This document shows, piece after piece, positions 22,038 to 34,475 of a stretch of DNA of 64,000 nucleotides. This DNA comes from Wolfiporia cocos. Lineage: Eukaryota > Basidiomycota > Agaricomycetes > Polyporales > Phaeolaceae. A program made the position numbers and the translations under genes. Under the pieces are notes generated by a model. The model was not told where the DNA came from, made no database searches, and saw nothing but the letters and a program-made list of their open reading frames with translations. The stretch lies in contig JACCLO010000011.1 in the NCBI GenBank assembly GCA_029448655.1, positions 3,188,852 through 3,252,851 on the forward strand, given 5' to 3'. How positions within the stretch are numbered: position 1 is the stretch's first letter; every line of letters starts with the position of its first letter.

Positions 22038-25000
22038 GCTTTGACGGGCTCCGCTGGACCTACGAGACCAAAGATTAGCCCACTGTTGGCCATCATGAAT
22101 AGAAATAACCCGTACCCGCGAGCTGAGTCTGTTGCGACTGTGTACTTAAACATCTTATTGTATGAGTCCATTGTTCTTCGCATAAAGTGCTGGTGAGAAT
22201 TCTATCTGTGCAGACGAAATCATGGCACAGATTCGTACGACGCACCCTTGATCATTACCGTCGCCCTCCGCATATAAAGCTGTAGCAATAGCGGATACAT
22301 CTGCCGTACCCTCAAAATTGAAGTGATTGGCTGGGGCGGGGCGGTCATAGGGGGAGTGCATAGTAAACCACTGGGAGCTGATGGACATGAAGATGTGGCG
22401 GTTGACATTCTCGGGGGATGTGACCCGAAGTAGCTTATATGTCCGCACGGTGAACGCTTCAGTACCTCACTATCAGCCGCCCATGCTTCGATGGCTTAAG
22501 CTTCGTATATGTTGCTCAGGCACATGAGAAGCCCGCAGAGTCGCACCCTGCAGGGTATCGTCGTTATACAATCAATCAGCCGTTATGACGCGTGCTCACT
22601 CACTACATGTCTGCTGCCATGTCGCAAACAGAGACATGACACTAGCTTTTGAGTTTGGGAAAGGCATGCAGGTGAGCAAGACATTCATCACGGTAGGTTG
22701 ACAGCGAGATAGGCGTCACAAGATTGAGAGCTTCTCAAAGCTACTCCACCATGAGAAAAGCACCTACATTTGTCACTCGAAGCTGCGCGCCCTATTGCAG
22801 ATGATCATGATAACGTAAAAGCTGTTCGCGGGTCACAAATCATATGATGTGCGGGGTGTCACTTGGTTCTGGTTTCAAAGCTCCACAGTAACGGCAAGTC
22901 CGATGGTCTGATCTGTGGTCCAGATGAGTTCATGACAAAGCTCCACCGCCATCAGTGATGACCTCTTCGAGGACTGACGCCTCTTCGGGTCCGTCGCAGT
23001 ACCATCATCGTGGAAGCGCCAGTGCAACATGTGGGTTTATCAGAGAACATACTTTTCAAGTTTTGACCACCTAACGAGTCCCTTCGGCAAACGATATCGC
23101 AGAAGCTCTAGACCACGTTGTACTCGGCGCACTCCCTTACCACCAGTGCATCGTATTCAGCCGTGCAATAGTTTCCGCACTGGCCGATTCTGACGTGTTT
23201 CACCACCATTTTGATGGCGACGCACCAGAAGTCAAAACATTGGGCCGACTCATGGCCCGCCACAATGCTGTTGGACCACTGTGTGATTGAGAACGGTTGT
23301 TTCACGACTCCTTCGATTCGCCTTCCGCAAAGAGTTGATTGTCGAGCTGCTTCTGTCTCTGGGTCCGACGCGTGCAGCAAATCCTCCGGAGGGTGTTAGG
23401 TTATAACAGGACTGTTGCGCCATACAAAGCCGGCCATGGTCTGTTACCAGGAGCATTGAGTTCATGTTATGTCCATAGTTGTAATCACCTGGTGTCGTGC
23501 TTTCGGGAAGTCATGTTGTGTCATAGAAATGTCGACAATAACGCCGCTGGGCCTCCACAAAGCGCTGATGCCATTCGTCACAATTGCAGGTGCGGCGCAT
23601 GTTACAGGATCTTCGCACATGGGCTCGTGTTGAATATCAAATTGTTGGACCAGGCGAATCGGATCCGTTCTGTACATGATACGTACACATCCATCAACAG
23701 GACTACATGAAAGGCCCCTAGCTCTCCTATACGTACCCACACAACAGATCATCACAGTCATTAGCCAGATAGTCGTCTCGGATTCGATGCCCTTCGCAGA
23801 GGTCGACACGTCAATTATAACCACCGTTGCAATATATGCCTTGATTGTAAGCCTGTGTGATTGCGCTGATTGTCCAGTACGTTGTTTGTGATCACTCACG
23901 AAGTACGTCACCGTCGCTTTTTTGATACGCTCCGCAGTAGAATGGCTTCGCCGCAACCCAGTTTGCTGGTGAATACAGCATTTGGTCGCCGCTGAGCGCG
24001 CTCGTGTACATAAGACGGTCAGGCGCATGCTGTCAAGTCGGGAGATGCCTGGCCGGAGCAAGATCGTGGTGGGCAGAGCAATCCTAAATGTTTAAACCGT
24101 AGAGTGGTCCCATACGTTGTCTGAATGCGTGGAGCAACGATCTTGCGTGCCAACTCGGCTTTGACCCCGTCCCAAGAGAGAATGCCGCAGTCGCTAGTAG
24201 CGGCTAGGATGCCCTGGGGTTCTGCTTCGCAGGCCAGAAATTGACCGAGGAGTTAGTCCGCAGCAAGGCTTGAATAAAGAACCGTCCCTTCCTGGATGAC
24301 TTCCATGTTTACAGTGACACTTTGAAGACATGGTGTGGGAAGCCCGTAGGCGTGCGTGTGACCTACTTTTGGAAGCAGAACCAGTGTAACTATTTTGGTC
24401 GCGGCAAATCAACGAGCAAGTCGTAAGTGAACTTACAGGTCGCGAGCCTACGGCAGCAACCGCCCTAACCGGAAGTAAACTGCATCGCCGCCATTGTGTT
24501 TCAATTGTGGCGATACGATGACGATCAAGCAGCATACAGCATAATGATGACACGTGATGCGGCGGGAAAGCTTGATCTATGCGTGCCTCAGTAAAGGATC
24601 CACAACAATCTGACCGATCTTTGCGACAAGGATGAACATCTGTTGAACTCGAGTGAGTCGCGCTCCAGATGCAAAGCCTCAACAAGATTGCGAGCGTGAT
24701 TCCAGGGTTACCAGGACAATTGTTCGAACCACCCTTCCAGTGCATTATGTATTATGCATTATGGCTGATGGTCCTGGAGCGGTCAGTGTGAAGTAAAACA
24801 CTGATAGGTAGGATTTTAATCGCATACCACCATCATGCCCTCGATGGCTCGGCCATTGTCGCTTGTGCAGCGCTTCGTGAGTAGGGTAATACCCGGCAGC
24901 GATGATATAGATGCGAGCCAGTGATGTGTCTGACAAGCAGCGAGCAGAAACAAATCCTAAGCCAAGTTCATGAACGTGATTCCAGGAGAATAGTCGGGAT

Positions 25001-25280
25001 TGCTATGAGTCTCTCAGCACATAATGTCTGAAGTAACATATCCGTTCGTATCAGAGACCATAAGCTTAGATTGCAGGCACGCACGCACCAATACGAGGTT
25101 CGTACGCAGAGCATACTCTCAACGACAGCTAAAACACCGTCGAACTATCGTCCAACTCAGTCACCGCAGACAGCACCAGCGTATGGATTTTCTCGACATC
25201 AGCAAGTGAGCAGAGCAGCAATACAACAACGCCAGCGCATGTCGAGTCGTACTAATAATAGCATCTCTACCATCGCGCAC
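22038..25280. other. gene-poor region with possible remnants
   Basis: No gene can be confirmed. The minus strand from 24061 to 23108 has two neighbouring frames with scattered Cys-rich stretches (for example IGQCGNYCTAEYDALVVREC just before a stop at 23108) and a plausible GTGAGT...CACAG intron around 23905-23860. This might be a remnant of a secreted Cys-rich protein gene. The minus frame 22155-22448 (97 codons), just upstream of zinc-finger copy B, matches nothing known to me. Confidence 0.35.
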
Positions 25281-26881
25281 TCACCGCGCACCCTCGACGA
25301 CAGCGGGTTGACCATCCTCGGCCGGGCCAAGCGACTGTGGCTGCGTTCGCGACATTGCGGCACCGAGTGCCTGCGTGCGGAATGCGAGCCCGCGCGTCTT
25401 CTCGATAACGGATTGGTACACCGGGAGTGGTGGCCGGTTAATCTCGATGACATTCTACAGAAAGAATTAGACAAACTGTGGATGCAAGCATGAGCGCCCG
25501 CACCTTCTCGAGATCAATCTTGGCATCTGCGCCCATGCGCGTCTCCCGGATGAGGTTGACGATCCATTTCTCACCCTCGTCTTTGGAGAGGTTGAGTCTC
25601 TCAGAGAGATCGCTGTAGGCGGTATTAAGCGACCCCACGAGCCTCGATCATGGGTGCGATCATACCTAATGTCGATTCTCTGATGTATCCGGCAGTACGC
25701 CTCGCTGATGAGGTAGCGTGCATTGTCCATAAATTCTTCCCGGAATTCGTTCAGGAAGAAGTCATTTGCAACAACATTCTCCGCAAGGCTGAGCTCCTTC
25801 TGAGCTGCCTCGAAGTCGAACTCGACATACAGCTCCTTCAGGAACGCGGTGATGGGGTCCTGATACTGATACTCTTCCATCTGGATGACCTTCACGATCT
25901 CGCGGATCGAGTGCCGCACGCGCGATGAGAGAGCTCCTGACGCAGACTTGCGCGAGAGGACGGCCGCGGTGGCGAGGTAGCGGAGAATCCACGGGCAGGA
26001 TGTCTGGATGGTGTTGAGGTATGTAGGGGAGAGGAATGTCTCCAGGAGGAGGGTGCGCCCCTGGGGGTGGTTGAAGTACACGAAAAGCGACCAGTGTAAG
26101 AGCCATGTGCGCGAGTGAAGCTGCGCGAGCGCGGGGTCGGTCGTGGAAGAGGAAGAGGAGGCGGCAAACGCGGGCACAGACGGCGCGCGCGAGTCGATTG
26201 TCTCGCGGAGGGTGTTGAGCTCCTCGAGTGCGACGTCCCACTTACCGGTGAGGATGTCGGAGGCGAGCTTGCCCCAGTGCGCGGAGATGGTCAACTCGGG
26301 ATCGGTGGAGAGCACGCGGAAGTGGTAGAGGTAGTCTGCCGCGCCGCTGTAGTTTCCGTAGGAGTATTGAAACTGGCCGAAGTTGTAGAGGGCACTGATT
26401 TGTTCGAGAGTGACCTGGGTATGCATATGTAGCAGATATATACGGGTCATCAGAGCACGCCTACATTATAGTGTTCCTTCAGGTATTGCAAGTTTTGGTT
26501 CTTGTCCTGTCGCAACGACTGAGCGACTTCGGGGTTTTCGATGACGTTCAAGACAGCCTGTGCCTCTTGCTGCAGACGTTCATTCGTCGAGACTGCCTTT
26601 TCACGCTTGCCCGCGAACTCTGGGATCGTACATCTCAATATTTGAGGATCGACCTCATACCTGTGTCCCTCACCTTCCGGAACCTCCTCGTCAGCGTGCA
26701 GCTGCTGGAACAAGCTCACAGCATAGTCGACCATGTTCGTCTCCTTCGCGAGCTCGTACTGAGCCGCCTGGACCTGTTCAGCTGGGAAGACCTCATTCTC
26801 GGTCAGATGCGCGAGCAACGGGAAGACCAGGTGGCGATCGCAGTGAGGGATGATAGTCCGGGTGAGGTCGTACTCGGCCAT
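25281..26881 (-). CDS. translation initiation factor eIF3 subunit E (INT6)
   Basis: This is a PCI-domain subunit of eIF3, which helps recruit mRNA to the 43S complex. It starts [20 protein letters not shown] and continues through the N-terminal helical region ([22 protein letters not shown]). An intron follows, then [20 protein letters not shown], the helical-repeat part with [20 protein letters not shown], and the PCI core ([38 protein letters not shown]). The next exon gives the winged-helix segment [20 protein letters not shown]. The last exon encodes [20 protein letters not shown] and ends VVEGAR at TGA 25281-25283. At least four introns are required. It is divergent from the MPDU1-like gene with 187 bases between start codons. 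Confidence 0.95.
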
Positions 26882-27068
26882 TTTGTGGGGAATCTCAAGC
26901 GATGCGGAGTGCTGTTCGCCTGTTCAAGACAGAAAAATCAGGGACTCCGGAAAAGGCAATTATGCCGCACGTGTCACGACGCGCTCATACGGGGAGACAC
27001 GTCTGCGGCCAACCAGCTTGCTCCTATACCGCGACTGCCTCATCCCCCGCGCCTGGTTTGCTGCTCAA

Positions 27069-28069
27069 ATGACCACAATAACCAGAAATCTGCCGTGGTT
27101 CATCAAGGACCTTGGCGTCTCGATCGTCGGCCAGGTAGATTGGAGGTATTTGCTATGATAGCCGCGTTCAGCTCACAAATTTATCAGAATTGCTACGCGT
27201 CTCTGGTCGAGAATCTGGATTTTGGCGATGTCGATTGCATCAAGTATTCTCTCTCTAAAGGTCTGGGAGTGGGCATTGTCGTTGGCGGGTCCATCATGAA
27301 GGTGCCCCAGCTGCTCCTAAGTGAGTCTCCTGAATCCCGCTCTGTCCGCCCACTGACTTGCACAGTCGTTTCCGCGCGATCCGCGCGTGGCCTCTCGCTG
27401 CCGGCCTACGTGCTCGAGACGCTCTCGTACGCAATCACGCTTGCGTACTCATACCGGAACGAGTTCCCGTTCTCCACGTACGGCGAGAACCTCTTCCTCG
27501 CCCTCCAGAACGCCATCATCACTCTCCTCATCATCCACTACCCATCCTCGCGGCAGCTCGCGCACGCGCAACCCACCACCCTGCGCGTCCTCTCCGCCGC
27601 GGCGCTCATGCTCCTCACCGCGCTCGCCTTCGTCGCGCTGCCCGCCGCGGCGCTCGCGCCCCTCCAGCTCGCGACGCTCCCGCTCTCGCTCTTCTCCAAG
27701 CTCCCGCAGATCCGGCAGAACCACCGCGCGCGCAGCACGGGCCAGCTCTCCGCGTTCGCCGTCGTCGCGCAGATCGGCGGCTGCCTCGCGCGCCTCTTCA
27801 CCACCGCGACAGAGGTCGGCGACCCGCTCGTCAGCGCGGGCTTCGCGCTCGCGCTCCTCCTCAACTGCGTGCTCGGCGCGCAGATGTGGATGTACTGGGG
27901 CCAGGAAGAGAAGGAGGAGCTCAGCAAGGTCAGCATTGGCCACCCTGCGGACGAGAAGCCAAGGACGCAGTGGCGCCCACCAAGCCCTCCCGTGGAGGTC
28001 GTCGTCCCTCCCGCGTCGCCGTCCACACGGCAGCCATCTGGCAGGAAGTGGGCCAGAAAAGTAGATTGA
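27069..28069 (+). CDS. PQ-loop protein, MPDU1/Lec35 type
   Basis: The protein belongs to the mannose-P-dolichol utilization defect 1 family, ER-membrane proteins needed for use of dolichol-linked mannose and glucose in N-glycan and GPI assembly. Three exons (27069-27134, 27188-27320, 27366-28069) join to 300 residues. An N-terminal segment NCYASLVENLDFGDVDCIKY matches the family. It is followed by the first PQ-loop repeat (KVPQLLLIVSARSARGLSLP), helices with ALQNAIITLLIIHY and AALMLLTALAFVAL, and the second PQ loop (SKLPQIRQNHRARSTGQLSA). About seven membrane segments are expected. The C-terminus has a Pro/Ser/Arg-rich tail ending KWARKVD, longer than the usual short tail. Confidence 0.93.
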
Positions 28070-28289
28070 CCTGTATTGCACATCGCCAGTATCTCTGGGT
28101 ATGGTATGTTCCTATGTAATTGTCGATAATATGCGGGTGTCTTGGATATATTACTTATTTCCAATGGCTTGACACGAACATCCTTGGCTCCGTGGTTTCA
28201 GTCAGTGTTAGGTTCCTGCGCTTGAGCTGTCCTCTCTCGCTCGGCCGCCGCGGAGGCTTCACTTGCACGTCGAATACGCCAGGTCTTTG

Positions 28290-30159
28290 TCAAACAGAGT
28301 CAGCCTTAATCCAGTTCGCAACGAAATGGCGCACCAATTCGTAGGTCTTTACAGCATCCTCATAAGAACTCAATATGCTGCCATGAGCCTTGGGGTCTTT
28401 GACCGCCTCGATAAACGTCGACAATTCCGTGTAGAACGGGTCGTCCTAAACATAATATGGTTCTTCAGAACCACGAGTGCCATCTGGATGACTCGGCGAC
28501 ACACACATCGGTGAAGCTGATCAATTCTACCAAACGAGAGGTTCAGTGCGTCATGTTGCGATCGACTGACAAACATACATACCTTCACCCACCAAGCCCG
28601 GTCGCCGCACCGAGAGCACGGGCGATCCGTACGGATCCACGAGCTTCAGCCGGAACCCGTCGGCATACACCTCGAACTCGGTGTCGTACGTCGTCCCTGC
28701 CGTCCGCATGCACGCTAGCTGTCAGACTGCGCCGCTCCCAGTCGCGCGCCTGCTCACCATGCAGCGCAATGACATGCGTCAGCGCGCCGACCGCGCCGCC
28801 CTTGTACTTCCACGTCGCGCTCGTCAGGCGCGGGAGCCGGCGGGCGGGCGGGACGACGCCCTCGTCGAACCGCTGCGCGGAGAGCGCCCCCGGCGCGTCG
28901 TCGTGCTCGACCGTGTGTGCGGCGACGGAGGGGAGGGAGACGTCCCCGCCGAAGTAGCGCGAGAGGTCGCCTGCGGATGCGTCAGATCGAGTCAGGTAGA
29001 GGAGAGGAGGTGAACGGCACGCGCAGAAATGGGTGGCCTGCTCGACGATGGCTGGGGGCAGGCTCGTTATCGATGGGTCAGAACGGGGAATAGATCGACG
29101 CACGGCCGCCGGAGGACGTTTTGTCCCACCATGACTGCACGCAGATTTAGCACGGTCGCGCGCGAGGCAGGAGTAATACTCGCGAGTTTTCGGGCGTACT
29201 CGCTGTCTCGTGTCAGCGAGAATAGGGGGATGCGCGTAATCGGACGTACTATGCCATCACGTATCTCGCGTTGGTACCCATGACCACGAGCTTGTTCTCG
29301 CGTACGATTTGCCTTCAGTGCGACGTCGTCGAGCGATGCTCAAATCCACAGTTCTGAACTCACTTCATTCTCTGCACAGCTACGACCTCGCCATCAGCCA
29401 CGCGGAGATACAAGTTGAACTCGTGCTACCTTTTGAATATCGTAGCATGTACCCCACCCCGACGAGCGTGCCCTTCTTCTGCAGTTCTGCCGCCACGCGC
29501 CAACAGGCCTCCTCCGCGCCACTACTCACCGGCTTCTCCACGAACAGAGCACATTCGGGGAATGCACTTACGAGTTGCAGCTCCAGATCCTTGCCTGGCA
29601 GATCGCTCCCCCTCACAAACGGAGGGGCGCCGACGATCGCCACCCTTCAACAATCACCGCAAGTTTCACTAACACTGAAGTAAATATCTGACACTTATAG
29701 ACCCACCTCGGCGACGCCTCCCCCGCAAGCCCGCCACTGGCAGCTGCATCGGCGACAGAGGGAAACACCTTACACGACGCGTACGCGGCCGCGCTCGGCC
29801 CCGCGAGCTTGCCGTCGAGCGCCGCGCGCGCTCGGGTCACGTCCGGGTCGACGAGCCCGACAACGCGCAGGTCTGCGCCCAGCACCCTGCGGCGCCGCGT
29901 AAAATCAATTTCGGCTGCGACAAGCATGGCAGATTGGCGGCGACGCACTGCTCGAGACGGAGGCTCTGGTTGATTGTGGCGTGTTAGTGTCAGCGTTTGG
30001 CGCGAATATTAAATGTCACAGGCTTGCGCCGATACTGACGTGGTTCCACGGGCCCTCGACCGATCCTACGACGGTCGTATGTGAGATTGACGATGCGTGC
30101 GATCTTGGACACGCACCAAAGTTGATCTCTCCCGCGCCGATGAGCAGGATGTTGAACAT
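28290..30159 (-). CDS. Gfo/Idh/MocA-family NAD(P)-dependent oxidoreductase
   Basis: The start exon gives MFNILLIGAGEINFG, with the GxGxxxxG dinucleotide-binding turn. Very short exons add SVEGPWNHSLRLEQ. A longer exon gives VLGADLRVVGLVDPDVTRAR, the second strand ending in Asp that contacts the cofactor ribose. Next come FPECALFVEKPVSS, containing the family's EKP motif, and VGVGYMLRYS. The substrate-binding half includes IVEQATHFCDLSRYFGGDV and KGGAVGALTHVIALH. The last exon gives FYTELSTFIEAV and a C-terminal EDAVKTYELVRHFVANWIK. The stop is TGA at 28290-28292. At least seven introns are implied. The substrate cannot be deduced; sugar- or diol-dehydrogenase activity is typical of the family. 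Confidence 0.88.
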
Positions 30160-30977
30160 GATATGTGCAATCAGGTCGGATCACGGCAGTGCTGCGTTAA
30201 TAGCGAGGGGGCACGTGTAGACGTCTGAGTCGGGTCGCTGAGCGGGAGCGGGAAGCGGACTCCGAATGAGCATTTCGTGAATTGTCGGTGTTCTGAGCCC
30301 GGAGTGGCCGATGCGCAGTATCTGCTATGTCAAATTTGCAAGGTGCATGCGTCTACCCGGGCCCGGCAGCTTCAACGCTTGGCACACATTGTGAACAAGA
30401 TGGTACGTTGCATGAGCGTTCACGACAAGCAGTAAGAGTCGAATGAATTTGACCACAGTTATATTTAGAGCGCCTTCTGAGGTGCAGTGAGGGCATACGT
30501 ACCTATATATGTCAGGCTTGAGTACCGAATCTCGATCATCCGCCAGACCCTGATCAGGCAGGCCACCTGCTGCTTTCGGCGCGCGCCACATCACCCCTTC
30601 CTTGTCATCATCATAATTGCATAACGGTGACTTTGAGCTGCGTTGATTACGTATACGACCCTATCCGCACATGCACCACGCACGAACATCCGCTTAAGGA
30701 CCCTTCGCCTAAGTCCTCCGGGCCGCAATATCCCATCGTCAAACGCGAACGCAAATATGGGCGGCTCCAACGGGTGTCCGACGCCGGAGTGGGATTATTT
30801 GACCGCGGGCGCATCAAGCATCTAGCATCTAGAACAAGCGCCTGCATTCCAGGAATCTTCCACGTGCGGGCAACGTATCGAGGCTGCTGTGTGGCTGCGC
30901 CGACTCGTCCCGCAATCGTGCTCCAGGCTATGTGCTTTTCTGTCTGCTCCTCTCCACTCTGTCATTTCCCCTACTAG
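30160..30977. other. divergent intergenic region
   Basis: This stretch lies between the start of the Gfo/Idh-type gene (-) and the first surface-protein gene (+). No gene is supported. CACGTG occurs at about 30211-30216 without the flanking arms described for the palindromic motif elsewhere in the window. Confidence 0.4.
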
Positions 30978-32869
30978 ATGACAATGGTCCTCGTCACCAA
31001 GACATTTGGCGTTGCGGAAAAGAAGCGGGCGATGGCTGTGACGCCGTCAGTGGCCTCACGGGCGTCCTCGGCTGTGCAGGTGCAGGTGCGAGTGACTGCG
31101 TCTCTCTCGTGCATCGCCAAATGACGCGAATTTCATCCTAGTACGCTGCGAGACAGGCGTCGCAGGGATCGTCCTCAGGCGATTCAGGTGCTACCTCTTC
31201 TGAAACTCAAGCCGCAGCAGCGCAAACCTCGACATCGGCTACCTCCACCTCTGATAATACTGCAACCTCAAATACCGCCTCTCCGAGCAATACATCTACT
31301 TCAGTTCCATCTCGCGAGAGCGAATCTAGTAATCCGTCCACCTCGTCCAATGCGCCGTCGAGCACTTCCACCCCTCCGCCGGCTACCGTATCGTGAGTAC
31401 ATCCGTTTGAATTTGCAAGTGCCCCCTGCGACGATCCAAAATCAGGTCGAGCTCTACAGATAACAGCACCTCGTCTTCGAGCGATTCGACATCGTCTTCG
31501 AGCCAAACACACACCTCGACTTCTTCCACTACGCAGTCGACGACATCAACATCCTCGTCTTCGTCAGAGTCCTCCAGTTCTAGCCCTACGCATTCATCTT
31601 CTTCATCAACACAGTCGACATCCTCATCCACATCCTCATCCACATCCTCATCCACATCTACATCCACATCTACATCGTCCTCACCGCCTCCGCAGACATC
31701 GAGTTCCTCATCGCCACAGTCCCCCACTCCAACATCAAGTCCAACGAGTTCATCCTCTTCGCCCTTGCCCGGGCCGACGTCGCCTAACCAGCCGACGCCT
31801 ACGCCTACGCCATCCTCATCATCCACGACGCCATCAAGCAACGAGCACGAAGTCACGTCCACCTTCACGTCCGCCGTCATAGTCACCGTCAACGGGACAC
31901 CAACCACGGTACGTCCACCCCCCGCACCCGCCCCCCACGCTGACCCTCCCGCAGAGCTTCTCCATCGGCGCGACGGTGATCAGCTCGAGCCAGCCGGGCA
32001 CGTCGAGCTCGACGAACGCGGGGATCATCGCGGGCAGCGTCGTCGGCGTGACGGCCTTCCTCGCGCTCGCGCTCGCGATGGCGCTCTTCTACCGGCGGCA
32101 CCAGGACAAGAAGCCGTTCTTCTTCCGCCGCAAGCGCCCCACGCCCCGCAACATGCTCCTCGCCGGCGAGGACATGGACGACGACCTCCCCATGCAGGGC
32201 TACCGCGACTTCCCGTCCGCCCCCTCCTCCCGCGCCGCCTCGTCCTTCATCGCCGCCAGCCTCTCCGGCGCGCCGATGCACCCGCACATGGCCGCCGACC
32301 CCGCGCCCGCGTTCGCCGCCGCCCCGCCCGGCGCAGGTGCAGGCGTCCCCCCGCCGCCTGGCGCAGGTGCAGGCGCCCCGCCGCCCGGCGCAGGTGCAGG
32401 CGTCCCCCCGCCGGCGGGTGTCTCGCCGCCGGGCGCGGGCGAGCGGCACACGCCGAGCCCGTACCTCCTCGGCCTGCGCGCGTCCGAGTCGGGCTCCATC
32501 TTCCAGGAGGCGGTCTGGCCGCCGCCGCGCGCGCCGCTGATCGACCCGCTCGCGGGCACGGGCTCGTCGGACGACCTCGCGCGCATCGTCGACGACGTCA
32601 TGGGCCCCACGCGCACTGCGAGTGGGGGAGGGGCAGGCGGGGGCGGGGGCGGGCACACGCGCACGCCGTCGGGCGCGCCGCTGCTCGCCGCGCCGGAGTC
32701 GCCGGGCTCGCCGGAGCGCACGCCGTGGCACAGCCCGCTGTTCGTGACGAACATGGGCGCGGAGACGGCGTCGATCATGAGCGCGGCGAGCCCGCCGCTG
32801 GGCGGCGCCGCGCGCCTGCGCCCGTCGGAGGACGAGGAGCCCGGCATACCCATGGGCGAGGCGATCTAG
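30978..32869 (+). CDS. Ser/Thr-rich single-pass membrane protein (Mid2/WSC-like), copy 1
   Basis: This is probably a cell-surface glycoprotein of the type used as wall-stress sensors. The ectodomain of about 270 residues is almost entirely Ser, Thr and Pro. It is followed by a short VTSTFTSAVIVTVNG segment, a single transmembrane helix (IIAGSVVGVTAFLALALAMALFY) and a basic stop-transfer (RRHQDKK). The cytosolic tail is Pro/Gly/Ala-rich with three PPGAGAG-type repeats and ends PMGEAI. Introns are seen near 31078-31140, 31394-31445 and 31909-31954. The N-terminus is uncertain: ATG 30978 (MTMVLVTKTF) splices in phase to the repeat exon but gives no clear signal peptide. Downstream exons are about 75% GC. 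A related gene follows at 35951. Confidence 0.75.
31621..31677 (+). repeat. 12-base tandem repeat encoding Ser/Thr
   Basis: Units of TCATCCACATCC and TCTACATCCACA repeat about five times inside the Ser/Thr-rich exon of surface-protein copy 1. Such tracts readily change in length by slippage. Confidence 0.7.
32323..32409 (+). repeat. 27-30 base minisatellite encoding PPGAGAG units
   Basis: Three units beginning CCGCC(C/T)GGCGCAGGTGCAGG and ending in GTCCCCCCG or GCCCCG encode PPGAGAGVPP, PPGAGAGAP and PPGAGAGVPP in the cytosolic tail of copy 1. The first and third units are identical over 30 bases; the middle unit is one codon shorter. Confidence 0.75.
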
Positions 32870-34429
32870 GCGCGCCCGCCGTGGGGACGCGGATCGCCTC
32901 GCGGATTTTGCCTTGCTGTCTGTCGCCCGCCGCCTCGCGGATTTTTTGTGAGTGTAGTGTAGATCTGCTTCGCCGTAGTGCTGCTATGCATGCTTCGTGG
33001 GTTTTCTCGGACCGTCAGTGTAGACGTTTTTGCTGTGTATGTAATACGCCCGGCTTGGACTCGGATAGGATAGCACGGACCCATGCACGTTTCACCCTTC
33101 ATTGCTCGCGCTTTTTGTTGCGTTTCGCACGTACCCACGATACCGCTCACTACTGACATTGACAATCTCACCATTCCGGCTTGTCGCAGCATGGTTCGAC
33201 CACGGCACACTAGGCCGCTGGCTCAGGGCGCTGCGAGTGTGCATGGGGATTCGTACTTATCACGGTGGATATGCAATTGCAAGTGCATAGCTTGTTTCGT
33301 TGTGGCGCGCGCCATGACGAGACGGATTTGCATAAGATACCGAATACTTACCCGGGTACCAGGCCTGGCCACTGGCAGCATCATTTGGTGTGTGATCGAG
33401 CTTTGGCCAGCAGAAGGTTGTTAGGGCCTGGGCCCTCACACACATCGGGATTGCCAACTCCTGTGCGACGTTGAGAAGGCGTATTGAACGGGTCTGGACT
33501 CAACTCCTCGACAGTGCGTTAGACAAAGTGGACCGTACACGCATATATCTCCGTGAATTTGACATAGCAGATGCCGCGCATGCTGCCTGGCCATCCCGGG
33601 TTCAGGGCATCGGCAAGTGTACCTCGGTCTCAGAGGAAAGGACATGCCCACTCGAAGTCCGCATCCCACTCCCACTCACCGACGCCGAGTCACATTTTGC
33701 CCCGTCGGACGTCTGGAATCAATGACCGACACGTCCCGCAGCGCCGCGATCTGTCCCGACCGCACTTCTAGGCTCATCATCCTGTTCATCGGCGCACGGA
33801 AGAGATCGACTCTGCAGCCGGTAGGTTCTCAGGATCAATCGATCACACGTCGCCGAAGTATCGGGCACAGACTGCGAGTAGCATATGAGGATATGTCGAA
33901 GGGCCACATATGGAACATGTCACGTCAGTGTCGGCGGGAAGCTTGTGGCATCATGCTATATACCCACTCTGGGTCGTTTCACGCGCACGCGCACTGACAC
34001 GACGCGCCACAGTCGACCAGAGCCCCGTCTCGATCAGTGCGCCGCAGTCAGTCTGCCACGCTCGCCCCGACGAGACGGATATATATGCGACGTCGGGGGG
34101 AAAGCATCGCCGAGGTGGTTCAGAAGCATATATCTGATGACTGCGGAGGTACGTCCTTCCCGAGGCCGTCGACGTCGATGAATCGCGGCTGTCGTCGGTG
34201 CTCCTCCGTGATCGAGGGAAGCAAGAAGTACTGTTGGAGCTGCAGCTCGCGGATGCGCTTCCCGCGCGTGTGCTGTTCGAAGAGAAAGAGAAGCCGGCGA
34301 GCGGTACCGCGGCGGGGCCCGCTATAGATCGAGCGGTGGAGAATGGAAGACTCGTCAGGGTGTGGCATAGTTCGAGACCTTCCCCGTCGGATGGGCGGGA
34401 TGATGCGCCGAGGACGCGCGAAAGGCGAC

Positions 34430-34475
34430 GCGCGGCTTAATGAGTCGCGTCCACGTGACCGCGACGCGCGCCAGC
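34430..34475. promoter_or_regulatory. palindromic E-box element, copy 1
   Basis: GTCGCG-TC-CACGTG-AC-CGCGAC at 34444-34465 is a nearly perfect palindrome centred on the bHLH/bZIP core CACGTG. The surrounding 45 bases (GCGCGGCTTAATGAGTCGCG upstream, CGCGCC downstream) closely match a second copy at 42614-42660. I infer a protein-binding site from the symmetry and the conservation between two otherwise unrelated intergenic regions. Confidence 0.5.

Noticed and set aside
26471..27064. Plus-strand open frame running through the eIF3e 5' exon into the MPDU1-like gene
   Set aside because: It is antisense to eIF3e; the MPDU1-like start at 27069 is fixed by homology and splice phase.
27358..28119. 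Long overlapping frames of 200-250 codons on both strands across the MPDU1-like gene
   Set aside because: They are GC-driven shadows of the conserved PQ-loop exon; composition is Arg/Ala/Pro-rich with no motif.
31383..31907. Minus-strand Asp/Glu/Val-rich frame resembling an acidic protein
   Set aside because: It is the complement of the Ser/Thr repeat codons (TCC, TCA, ACA); acidic composition is the expected antisense artefact.
31889..32731. 280-codon minus-strand frame
   Set aside because: It is the antisense of the GC-rich tail of surface-protein copy 1 and is almost pure Arg/Ala/Gly.
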